Part shown: positions 26,213 through 35,265 of the stretch, one piece after another | Numbering within the stretch: position 1 is the first letter of the stretch | Layout: each line of letters begins with the position of its first letter | NCBI GenBank assembly: GCA_009760855.2 | Contig: WPIO01000486.1 | Coordinates: forward strand, 1-37,853 | DNA length: 37,853 bases | Origin: Cristatella mucedo | Taxonomy: Eukaryota; Bryozoa; Phylactolaemata; Cristatellidae | Reading direction: 5' to 3' | Notes under the pieces: generated by a model | Seen by the model: the letters and a program-made list of their open reading frames with translations, nothing else | Told to the model about the DNA's origin: nothing | Database searches by the model: none | Position numbers and translations under genes: made by a program

Positions 26213-26473
26213 ATGGCGAAAGCATTGGCCTCGTTCCTCCGAGTAAGCACCCGCGTTCTTCCTGAATTTATCAAAATGAGCATCAACGATGAGGCCATCC
26301 ATCCAGCAGTTCATTGCGCACTAGTTCTTCGGTCCTATCTCAGTCAGCTCGCCGAGCTGTTCCGCCTTGCGACTACCAAGGACGCTCTGATTGATTGCAA
26401 CACAATTGTTTCGAGCTTCTTCCTCCTTGCTACCTTGCTAGTGAGCTTCTTGGTGAAATTGCAATCGAATTGA
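26213..26473 (+). other. Open frame of 86 codons, doubtful gene
   Basis: The frame begins at ATCATGG, a fair Kozak context, three bases after the end of repeat B2. It encodes a mostly helical-looking peptide with a C-terminal hydrophobic stretch (IVSSFFLLATLLVSFLV) followed by KLQSN and a stop, the layout of a tail-anchored membrane protein. I recognise no family. At 86 codons such a frame occurs by chance in a window this size, there is no supporting splice or poly(A) evidence, and the start abuts a repeat. It is listed only because the hydrophobic end is unusual among the frames here. Confidence 0.15.
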
Positions 26474-27423
26474 ATCATTGCATTCGGTTATCTTTATTAT
26501 TTTAGCCCCGCAAAGACACCGGTTTGGACCATTCGACTTTTATGACAGTATATTTATTCGATTGAATATGTATAGAAAGTGCCTGGCAAAAGATTTTGTT
26601 CTGTAAATGTACTCTAGTAGCGTTTTACCATTACCTGTTTTTCACAAAATCCAGTAACTGTCTCTCGAACATTAGCGAGCTCGAGTGCCTCGGTGTCATC
26701 TGGAAAAGAGGCATCGTAGCAGCATTGGGTAGCTGCCTTTGAAGCCCATTAAAGGATAACTTCCAATGACTGACTGGACCTCAGGTACATTCTTCGAGCG
26801 AGCTTCTAGGTGTGATGCTGACTGGCAAAGTGTGGAAGCCGCGGCCATTTTACTTTCTCTCTCTTTCTCTCTCTCTGCTGATGTTTTTGGAATTTTATCA
26901 GTTTGTCTCCAATTTCGAAACCAGAATGATTAACCTTCTCATCTTCTCCTTCCCAGCCAAATCGAGTATCAATTTACCTTTTCCTAATAGAATTCAAAAA
27001 CCTTTTCTGCTAAAATCCCACTTTGCAATCGCCAGATGTTCGACCGGTTCACGATTCACGGCTGCTGTCTAACACAGCTGTTCTAACAAAGAATCGGTCT
27101 CCTGTTGGGATTGAAATTGCCTACTTCGAGCTTCCTTTGTCGGTTCTCTTACTTCAGTCGCACCTTCAAGGGCACTTCGTTGACGGCCCGGCATGCCGCC
27201 AGATAACTCGAGTTTAAGACTCGAGAACAAGCTTGTTCTTCGTTGATTCCAAACAAGTTTCGAAGCGTTCGCACAATTTCTGGAAAGTTGGTCATGGCAT
27301 AACACTTGGCTTCTTTGTCTTTCAGAGTCTGTCACTGGTAACTGGTAACTCTTGGCTTTGGAGAAATCTTGATCGATTGTAAAGCTTGCATTGAGCCAAA
27401 AATCTGCATAGTTTTCTATATCC
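26474..27423. other. Unassigned DNA
   Basis: No gene is supported. A 16-bp perfect palindrome, AGAACAAGCTTGTTCT, lies at 27224-27239, and CTCGAG occurs twice just to its left. Confidence 0.4.
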
Positions 27424-27453
27424 TCTCTCTGTCTCTCTCTGTCTCTCTCTGTC

Positions 27454-27531
<78 letters not shown>
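27424..27531 (+). repeat. (TC)n tract with a 10-bp higher-order part
   Basis: The first ~40 bases step as CTCTCTCTGT four times; the rest is pure CT. The T-to-G change copied at an exact 10-base period shows that the array grew by duplicating an already interrupted unit. Confidence 0.97.
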
Positions 27532-27533
<2 letters not shown>

Positions 27534-28089
27534 CCTGGGATGCTACTGTTTGAATCTTTGAGAATATCTAGGCTATGCAAGAAGTGTTCAATAAGAGCTT
27601 CTTTTTCTTATTCTAGCTTTTCTGACGCATTCAACAGGGCTAACTAAATCATCATCCGAACACTTTGCCATCTGCATAACTAATCAAATTTGGAAACGTA
27701 CAGTTGATTAAGCCACTTTTAAGTACCAGCTGATATGTCTGAAACTCTACTCGACCTTTTTTTTAACAAATTTGCAACTTTAAGAGTTTTAGCCATAAGC
27801 ATTCCACACACAGAGAGACACACACAATCGAGAACTATACTGTACTAAAATCTTTTCCGCAATTGACTAGACCTAGCCGAGTGAAGATCTGCCAATTGGT
27901 AAAACAACGTTATATAATCCTGGTTAAAAAAACTGAGGTAGGCATTCTGTATACGCACAGAATACCTCGATCAGCTGACAAAGCCATCCTTTTTCCTGGG
28001 CCTAACTCTCGCTGCACGGCAGATAATACACCGTCGTCTAGTTGCCGAAGACGCACGAGACACATTCCCATTCTCATTGTTAATTAGGG
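27532..28089. other. Unassigned DNA
   Basis: No gene or repeat is recognised. Confidence 0.4.
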
Positions 28090-28216
28090 CTCTTCACCAC
28101 CGAGGTTAGTTCGAATCCTGGAGCGGGTGACCCTTAATGTCAACTGCAAGCGGTAGTGATAGCCGCTAAGGCTCTTCCATCGATACAAAAATGAGGATTT
28201 AATCAGCTAATATTGT
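28090..28216 (+). mobile_element. tRNA-derived SINE, 5'-truncated (S5)
   Basis: It begins just before a B box variant AGTTCGAATCC (28108-28118) and lacks the A box. The body reads GTCAACTGCAAGCGGTAGTG, then GATAGCCGCTAAGGCTCTTC, then GATACAAAAATGAGG. It ends TTTAATCAGCTAATATT, matching S1 to the end. This copy and S1 define the 3' half of the family. Confidence 0.85.
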
Positions 28217-28513
28217 TTTCACTATCGCCACTTTGCAACACCCTAAGGGCCTTGAAAGACCTGTGAAATGCATGCTGGCGATCGGCACCAGCTTGCTGGT
28301 GGAGCAATCGCAAGACGAAAGTGTGAAATAAAAAGACTTCGAGGAACTTGATGCCCGAACTGTGTGATTAATTAAAGTAATGCTATTATTTTCGTCGATC
28401 TCCACTGAGCTAGATCAGAACTATTCGTGGCCTGCTGAGGCAACTCAAGCCAACGCTCTGGCAGCGATTTTGTCCAGGGCACCTCGGACTTGATTTTAAT
28501 AGGCAGAAATAGC
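28217..28513. other. Unassigned spacer between two inverted SINEs
   Basis: About 300 bases of unique sequence separate S5 (plus) from S6 (minus). Confidence 0.5.
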
Positions 28514-28675
28514 AAAGGCTGGCTGATTGTGCAGCCTCATTGATGTGGAGTCAATAGAGCCTTAATAACCGTCACTGCCGTTTGCAGTGGGCAATACAAG
28601 ATCACCAGCAACAGGACTCAAACCCACGACCTGTTTTGTGTGAGCGTCTTACCCTCTTCGCTAGAGATCCATGGG
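28514..28675 (-). mobile_element. tRNA-derived SINE, near full-length diverged copy (S6)
   Basis: On the minus strand it reads TGGATCTCTAGCGAAGAGGG, then TAAGACGC, then a B box variant GGTTTGAGTCC (complement of 28614-28624). The body has GCCCACTGCAAACGGCAGTG and AAGGCTCTATTGA. The end is CAATGAGGCTGCACAATCAG, then CCAGCCTTT. It matches S1 in order but is more diverged. Its 5' end abuts the 5' end of LINE copy A5. Confidence 0.75.
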
Positions 28676-29603
28676 CAGAGATTGTCAGTTAACGGAATTG
28701 ATGCCACCGAGTGCGAAATCTCCACGCCATTGCAGCTGAACCAAATTGGCTGTGCTAGCATATCTCCTGTTGCAACTGCACGTAATCTAGGTGCTCTATT
28801 CCAATGTGACCTTTCACTACATGACTACATCAGCTCCGTAGTCAAGTCTGCCTGCTTTCAACTACATGACATCGCGAAAATGTAGGTATGCTTAGACAGA
28901 GATAATGCATAAAAATTGGTCCATGCATTTGTGACATCCTGTCTCGACTTCTGTAGCTCACTGCTTGCTGGCCTACCGGCGTGTGCAATCAGGCACTTGC
29001 TGCTGGTACACAATTCTGCAGCTAGGCTTGTCTGTCGCGAGCGTCACAGTTGCCACATCACACCACTTCTCGTCAACCTGTACTGGTTTCCAATCAAGCA
29101 GTGTATCGACTTCAAGATTCTGCCACTTACTTTTAGGTCCCTTCATTATTTGGCTCCAGCCTACCTATTAGAACTACTCCTCCACCAAGCCAGGCATCCT
29201 ACCTTCCGCTGTTCTTACTCGTCGTTTTGCCACACCTAGTACAATTCTCAAACCCTTTCGGAGAGCGTTTATTTAATTCGTTTACTCCCAAAGCCCGGAA
29301 CACACTTCCAACTGACGTCACAGCATTCTCTGACTTAAAAAGAAGCTTAAAACGCACCTATTATTCACAGAATTCAGTTGGTCCTTATGATTTGTCCTTT
29401 GTATGTTTCTGTGTGCACCACATTGTACATGCTGACCCGGTGCCGGTGCATGTCACATCTAACTAATGCATGCTTGACGACATTTTGTATTGCTGCCACT
29501 AATCATTTGATCATGCTTTCTTTAAAGAATATGTAAAGTGTATAGAAAAAGATCAAGTTTTCTGATGGCACAATAAATACTTGTTATTATTATTATTATT
29601 ATA
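28676..29603 (+). pseudogene. LINE family A, ORF2 C-terminal half plus 3' UTR (copy A5)
   Basis: Successive frames give GCASISPVATARNLGALFQC (just after the RT catalytic region), [54 protein letters not shown] and then NSFTPKARNTLPTDVTAFSD. This is the thumb/C-terminal part of an L2/CR1-group RT protein. Stops and at least two frameshifts separate the pieces, so it is dead. The 3' UTR follows, with TGATCATGCTTTCTTTAAAG, then GATCAAGTTTTCTGATGGC and (TTA)n at 29582-29602. The copy is truncated at its 5' side, exactly where SINE S6 starts. Confidence 0.85.
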
Positions 29604-30276
29604 CAGTCAGAAATGAAAATGAATGCAATGGCATGTCGCCTTGTCCTCATCAGACAAAGCTTGAATGCCGGACATGCTGCACCTCAGCTCTTTGTAGAGG
29701 GATGATCCTTTTGGTTACAGTAAGCACAAACTGACGAATAGAAACAATGCGAAGAGTGCAGAAACACTCTCTGGCAGCTTTAGTAATTGGCGCTAGAAAC
29801 CATTTGGCTTCAATAGCCACCATATTGATACATATATTTGCAGCTGACTTACAGTCCTCAATGTGAGAGACTTTGCTCCGTATACTCCAGCCTTACACGA
29901 ATGTATTGGGCTCAAAGGACTTCGCTGTCTGGTAACTTATATTCATAGCTAAGTATGCTTAAGGTCATGCAAGGGTTTAGGTATTGTGAGGGTCTCGGTA
30001 TTCGTGTGATAGCACTCCAGCGTCAAACTAGCAGTGGATAGAGTTGCTTTAGTCTCGTATCGAGTGCAGCTGCTTCTTATCGCACCTTAATGATATTTAG
30101 ATCGGCCAACGTTAGCCTCTGTGAACGTAGCCTCCAAACATGATTGCTCTCAAACACTATGCGGTGCATAGAAATTGGTTCGTTCGATCGCCAGCAGAGG
30201 TCTGGAGGATCGTGAAAGATTATTTGAAGAGCAAGCGAGAAAATGAGAAAGGAGAAAGAGTGTGAGTTGCAAACAT
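29604..30276. other. Unassigned DNA
   Basis: No gene or repeat is recognised between the tail of A5 and the start of A6. Confidence 0.4.
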
Positions 30277-30874
30277 TTGGCTTGTCTGTCGTGAGCGTCC
30301 CAGTTGCCACATCACACCACTTCTCGCCGATCTGCATTGGCTCTCCGTCAAGCAGTGCACTGACTTCAAGGTTCTGTCAGTTACTTTTAGGTCCCTTCAT
30401 AGCCTGGCTCTAGCCTACCTATCATGACTACTCCCCCATCAGGCAAGGCATCGTACCATCTGATTTTCTGAATCAAATTGTTTCACATCAAATCACACGT
30501 CGTACGAATCTATAATCATCTGGTGACCATGCCTTTAGCTCGTATGCTCCCAAAGCCTGGAACTCACTCCCGACTGATGTCACGAGATATCCTGACTTAA
30601 TGGCATTTAAAAAGAAGCTAAAACGCATCTATTTATCACAGCAATAAGTGGGTCCATGTGATTCCTTCTCGGTGTGCTTGTACGTGCTGACAATTCGCAT
30701 GCTGCCACTAACCGTATCTGCATTATGACGCTGTGCATGCCACCTCCAACAATGTTATGCTCGTTGACAGTGAGCATGCTATCACTAACCATTCAATCAC
30801 GATTCCTTTACACCATGTGCAAAGTTCCTAGAAGATATAAAGTGGTTTGAGGGTGCTATACGAATGTATTATTA
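30277..30874 (+). pseudogene. LINE family A, C-terminal end plus 3' UTR (copy A6)
   Basis: The match to A5 and A8 begins sharply at GGCTTGTCTGTCGTGAGCG and runs through the C-terminal block (CCCAAAGCCTGGAACTCACT, then CCCGACTGATGTCACGAG), the TG-rich 3' UTR and the terminal GAGGGTGCTATACGAATG to a short ATT tail at 30866-30874. Several stops and shifts are present. It is a 5'-truncated insertion of about 600 bp. Confidence 0.85.
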
Positions 30875-31856
30875 TGAGTACCTGAAGAGGCTATGGGCTA
30901 TGCGACTCGGACGACCTTAGCATCCGTACTACTTGAACTTGTAGCCTATTAACCCGGTGCTGGTGGTGCTCGAGCCTCGAAGCACGGCCAATGAACTGTA
31001 GCTGCAGTATTGCTAGTATGCAGACGGCAATCGAACAAGGTGGGCAGATATTAGCCATCCTAGATACTCCAATTGAAGTGTCAAGGCAAGGCAGTGAGCT
31101 CTGGTTAAAGCTCAGCCCTTATCTGACTGGTATCACATAATCTTAGGCTTATTTCTCCCCTCTCAAATATCAAACCCGACATTATGGAGTAGGGAGCTAA
31201 GCCGGCCTGGACGCGAGAAACCAAGATAAGCTTGTCATGTGACAAATCGCGCCTGTAAACCAGGGCATGCCGCGACGTGGCATATGTGGACAGGAGCTCC
31301 GTTCAAACAGAGGGTCAGGATTGGGTTGCTGCCAGGAGTTTACAGCACACTTACCGAGCCTTCACTAAGGCTTTGGGCGTTACTAACATGAGCCTGACGC
31401 CTGTCCTCGATTTCTGGGTTAGCTAGGGTCGCATATAGGGGAGTCTGCTTGCATCTGTGGTGATCCGTCTGCCAAAGCACCGAAAGTGCCGCGGAAGTTC
31501 GTAGAGGTGCCAGCAACAAAATGATTAGCCCCCAGCACAGGATGCAACGCAGAGGCCTATAATATGCTGGAACAGCATCTGTGCTCCTTTTAAGTTGGAA
31601 TGTTTTACTAGCGTTTCCTTCAAACTTGTTAATATTCATGTTTGCAATCTCGAAGATACGCGCTGAGATCCTTGACTGAGGAGCCCTAGGGTAGCTGCAT
31701 GCTTGACCAAGTTTTCTAAAAACCCTAATTTTCTATTCTACCTACCCAGTTGAGGTAATCGGCCTCATCGATGGTCTCAGCAAGCCCAAAAAGGGCTGGC
31801 TTATATTTATCAAGTTCGATTGGTGTTGCTGCAGCCAGTTCAGGTTTGCTTGATGT
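30875..31856. other. Unassigned DNA
   Basis: About 1 kb without recognisable gene or repeat. A small hairpin, ATGCC with GGCAT across CGCGACGT, lies near 31267-31285. Confidence 0.4.
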
Positions 31857-32118
31857 AATAATATAAATATATTTGTATAGCGCCCTCAGAGAACTTAATC
31901 CCTTTATAGCACTTTACATATGCTGTACAGGAAGCGCGATCGTGCGTTTAATGAGAGCAAGGACAATTGCAACAAGCATGGGTAGAGCTGACATACACAG
32001 GGTCAGCATGCAAGTACGGTCAGTATCAGCACGCATTAGCACACAAAGGACACATCACAACGAACCAATAAATCCTGTGATAAATAAGTGCGTTTTTAGC
32101 TTCTTTTTGAATAGATAA
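31857..32118 (-). mobile_element. LINE family A 3' end (copy A7)
   Basis: On the minus strand this reads TTCAAAAAGAAGCTAAAAAC, then GCACTTATTTATCACAGG. The TG-rich 3' UTR follows, with TGCTGACCCTGTGTATGTCA, then GGATTAAGTTCTCTGAGGGC, then GCTATACAAATATATTTATA. It matches A3 and A8 in order. The ATT tail is short. It lies directly downstream of B3 in the same orientation. Confidence 0.85.
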
Positions 32119-32189
32119 GTCACTGAGCAGAAATGGATAAGAGAAAATACAGCGAAGCTGTATTACTTAAATCGCTGTTTAAAGAAGAA

Positions 32190-32990
32190 TGGTTATAAGC
32201 CATAAAGACTCTGTGGGTGTTACGCATGAGAGTTTTGATAAGCGCACTCTCAGCAAAGAGGCTTTCGGTACGCATTCGGTAGCCAACAGACTTCGTCTTG
32301 CGCAGCACAGAGAAAGTGGGAAGCATAGCAGAGTCAGGAAACCTGTTAAGGTAGCGAGTAGCACGGAAGTAGCAGCTCAGGACCGCTGAAAAGGATGAGC
32401 CATAGTCGAAGCAGGAGAGTGTGTAGGGGCTCGTGCGCAAGATGGCGGCGCGACGAAGAATGAAGTCCCCACGAGCCGGTTGTGGTACTGATGACGGCGG
32501 CTGTACTGTCTCGTACGCAGGCGAAGAGTGGATAGCGTCCACACAGGCCGGTGGACAAGCAGAAAGTTTCGTGCTGCAGGACTAGCAGGTCAGGCGACCA
32601 CAGCTGACCCGTTGCCATTAAATCCAGCTTAGTCAGCCGCTACAGTTCAACCGTTGCGCCTAGGAGGTGGTACTCAGCCCGACTGTTGGTCGGGCGGAGT
32701 GATATGAGTCCGGCTGGAGCAGAACGGCATTGCGGGTGTGGCCGCGCCCATAAGTAGTTATTGGTGCGTAAGAATTGTGGAAGCGAGTTCCACAGTCTGG
32801 GACCTGCAGAGCTAAAGCTTCTGTCGCCAAAGGTCTTTAAGCGGAGAAATGGAACAGCTAATGTATTGTCCATGCAGGACCTGAGGGCACGAGGAGGTTG
32901 AAACTGGTGCAGCAGTTCAGCTAGGTACGATGGAGGTAAACAGTGGCAGCCAACTTTGTGGGTCAACTTTGCTCTGTATCCGTCGATCAA
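32190..32990 (-). pseudogene. Second LINE family (B3): ORF C-terminus plus 3' region
   Basis: On the minus strand the frame from 32990 reads YRAKLTHKVGCHCLPPSYLA, then ELLHQFQPPRALRS, then PFLRLKTFGDRSFSSAGP and RLWNSLPQFLR. This is the same C-terminal block as family A but clearly a different lineage, closer to common L2/CR1-type sequence. Downstream, at 32430-32190, it carries the segment that makes up B1 and B2. The last ~60 bases of B1/B2 (GTGGAGTTAC through GAGATACATT) are absent or replaced here. No RT catalytic motif remains. Confidence 0.75.
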
Positions 32991-33167
32991 CCGGCATTCA
33001 TCCTAACTCTTTTAGCAAAGGAGACACGTGCTCCAACATTTGGGACTGGAAGCCTAGCCTTGCAGCCATATTCATAGCCATTGGCAGTGACTTTGTTGCT
33101 TTTTTGGTAGCCCAGCCAAAAGATAATTCCAATAATCAAGCCTAGACAGAACTAAGGAGCTAGTTAA

Positions 33168-33169
<2 letters not shown>
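32991..33169. other. Unassigned spacer
   Basis: No feature is recognised, though the antisense frame of B3 may extend a little into it. Confidence 0.4.

Positions 33170-33215
<46 letters not shown>
33170..33215 (+). repeat. (TC)n tract, 46 bp
   Basis: A pure TC run. It forms an inverted pair with the AG run at 33634-33690. Confidence 0.98.
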
Positions 33216-33218
<3 letters not shown>

Positions 33219-33629
33219 TACTATGACCTACGCTCTATAAGTTGGCGGCGCACGACAAAGGGCTATGGAAGGAACTGAAAGAGATTGAAGGTATACATCG
33301 TGACGGCGGACCTGGCTGAAGAAGTGGTGCCGAACCGTTGAGCCTCCTTGGATTCTGAGGTCAAGGACAGTCATTCACGAGATAATGTTCACACTAGTCG
33401 GCAGGTTAGTGGAAGCAGAGACGCGCAAGAGTGGAGCTAAAACAAAAGCTTACGCTGCCACTCTGGCTCCAGCTCACTTGACTTCTTTCCTTTTCCGCCC
33501 AAGCAACAACAAGGTGGAATCTAGCTGAAATGAAATTAGGCTCACTACTGAAATCGTGATGTGCGAGACCGATGAGATTGGAACACGTTTTATACTGGGT
33601 GGTCAGTAAACTAACAACGAAGAGAGGCA

Positions 33630-33633
<4 letters not shown>
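33216..33633. other. Unassigned spacer between inverted TC and AG tracts
   Basis: About 420 bases with no recognised gene or repeat. Confidence 0.4.

Positions 33634-33690
<57 letters not shown>
33634..33690. repeat. (AG)n tract, ~57 bp
   Basis: A pure AG run to about 33683, then GAAAGAGAG. The arginine/glutamate frame across it is an artefact. Confidence 0.97.
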
Positions 33691-33697
33691 GTTCGCC

Positions 33698-33822
33698 GAC
33701 AAAATCACGAAAGACAAATTCGCGCCAACCAAATCGCGATGGGCAATTTCTCGCTGACAAAGTCGCCAGTTGATTGTTGACGCATTCGCATCGGCAAATT
33801 CACGGTGATAAAATTGCTAAAA
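33698..33822 (+). repeat. Degenerate ~14-bp array, consensus GRCAAAWTCGC
   Basis: Eight units can be read in register: GACAAAATCAC, GACAAATTCGC, ACCAAATCGCG, GGCAATTTCTC, GACAAAGTCGC, GACGCATTCGC, GGCAAATTCAC and GATAAAATTGC. Starts are 14-15 bases apart, except one gap of about 23. It begins eight bases after the AG tract. I do not recognise the unit. Confidence 0.7.
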
Positions 33823-34001
33823 TAACAAATATATTTTCTATATTCAATTTAGTTGTAATAGTAAGTATTAAAATGTAGTTAATCAATCTGAATAAAAATC
33901 AGCGATCCTTTTCGTTTATAATCAAATTTATTTTTAATGCTTTTCCTCGGAAGATCCAGCATCCGGAAACGGAAGAGCGTGGGAGACTCCAGAGTACAGA
34001 C

Positions 34002-34319
34002 GTGAATGGACAAAGATCATCCGAGGTACGTCTGAAATATGGGGTACCTCAGGGCTCTGTGCTAGGTCCGGATCTTTTCACGGTTTGCGCTCTCCCTCTT
34101 GCTGCTGTGATTGCCAAGCACAATCTAGGCTTTCACTTCTATGCGGATGACACTCAGTTGTACCTTTGCTTTGATCCCTCCCAGCCTTCGAGCACCTCGA
34201 ATCGTCTCAACTCCCTTGCTGAACGTATTGATGATATCCGCACATGGATGGCAGCACATTTTATAAAACTAAATGATGATAAAAAACTAACTTATTACTT
34301 ATGGGCAAGCCCAGTGTGA
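34002..34319 (+). pseudogene. Reverse-transcriptase palm fragment of LINE family A
   Basis: The 105-codon frame holds two diagnostic RT blocks. GVPQGSVLGP is at residues 14-23 (the loop preceding the catalytic strand) and FYADDTQLY at residues 46-54, with the catalytic Asp pair at 49-50. The spacing and the intervening LFTVCALPLAAVI are typical of L2/CR1-group LINEs. After WMAAHFIKLNDDK, where intact elements continue into the thumb, the frame is lost and stops. Both catalytic Asp residues are intact, but the protein upstream (fingers, endonuclease) is missing, so this cannot make an active enzyme. The first Met is incidental. Confidence 0.9.
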
Positions 34320-34702
34320 TTCACAAATTGGAAAGGCTGATGCTCAAAAATTGGCTCTGCCAGCAAATCTCCTGTTGAATCAGCTCGAAATCTAGGTGTC
34401 ATATTCCAAAGTGACCTCTCGTTAGACGACCGCATCAACTCCACCATCAAGTCTGCCTACTTTCAGATTCATAACATTGCTAAAATTTGGGCTTGTTTAG
34501 ATATGATTCCACGTCCAAGTTGGTCCATGCATTCGTGACATCCCATCTTGACTTCTGTAATTCACTGCTTTCTGGCCTACCGGCACGTGCAATCAGGCGA
34601 TTGCAGCTGGTGCAAAACTCCGCAGCTAGGCTCGTCTGTCGTTAGCGTCGCAGTTGCCACACATTACTCCACTGCTCTCCGACCTGCTCTGGCTACCAGT
34701 CG

Positions 34703-34741
34703 GATTGACTTCAAGGATTGACTTCATGGATAGACTTCAAG
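34703..34741 (+). repeat. 13-bp triplication inside LINE copy A8
   Basis: GATTGACTTCAAG, GATTGACTTCATG and GATAGACTTCAAG lie head to tail at 34703-34715, 34716-34728 and 34729-34741. Copies A5 and A6 have the segment once, so this is a post-insertion duplication that adds 26 bases and shifts the frame. Confidence 0.9.
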
Positions 34742-35026
34742 GTTTTGTCGCTCACTTTTAGGTCACTTCATTCTTTGGCTCCAGCCTATCTCTCAGATCT
34801 ACTTCCCTATCAGGCCAAGCATCGTACCACCCGCTTTTCGGAATCCAAAACTTTACCAATACCTCGTACAAACCGCAAATCTTTTGGAGATCGTGCATTT
34901 AGTTCGTACGCTCCCAAAGCCTGGAACTCCCTCCCGACTTGCGTCACAACATCCCCTGACTTGGCCACATTTGAAAAGAACTTAAAAACACACCTATTTA
35001 GGACAGCATTTAGTGAGTCCCTGTGA
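34718..35026 (+). pseudogene. C-terminal fragment of LINE family A protein
   Basis: The frame reads IDFKVLSLTFRSLHSLAPAY, then FGDRAFSSYAPKAWNSLP at about residues 62-79, then ATFEKNLKTHLFRTAF and a stop. This block is the conserved C-terminal tail of L2/CR1-like ORF2 proteins and the same block recurs in A3, A5 and A6. The start codon is created by the 13-bp triplication and is not a real start. Confidence 0.85.
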
Positions 35027-35265
35027 TTCGTCCTTGATGTGCTTATTCGTGCTGACACTGTGCATGCTGCCACTAACCACACTTGCATGCTGACCGTGTG
35101 CATGTCACCTCTAACATGTTGTTCATGTTGTTTATCAAGCATGATATTACTCACGATTCAATCACGTTTTCCTTTGCAGCAAATGTAGAGCGCCTAGAAA
35201 GAGATTGAGTCCTCTGAGGGCGTTTTATCAAGTGCATTATTGTTATTACTATTATTATTATTGTT

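Larger units (their letters stand above)
33960..35265 (+). mobile_element. LINE family A, longest copy (A8), L2/CR1 group
   Basis: This copy keeps part of the RT palm, the thumb/C-terminal region, the 3' UTR and the tail, about 1.3 kb. Order: RT motifs at 34.0-34.3 kb; a connector with SPVESARNLGVIFQSDLSLD-like coding near 34.37 kb; the HSLAPAYLSDLL block near 34.77 kb; the FGDRAFSSYAPKAWNSLP block near 34.9 kb; a TG/CA-rich 3' UTR; and GAGATTGAGTCCTCTGAGGG followed by a TTG/TTA microsatellite ending at 35265. It is 5'-truncated like every other copy here and carries frameshifts. Confidence 0.9.

Noticed and set aside
27224-27239. A steroid-receptor-type element, AGAACAAGCTTGTTCT.
   Set aside because: It is a perfect palindrome, but the half-sites are separated by four bases, not three as in the known consensus, and 16-bp palindromes with a HindIII core are not rare enough to claim function.
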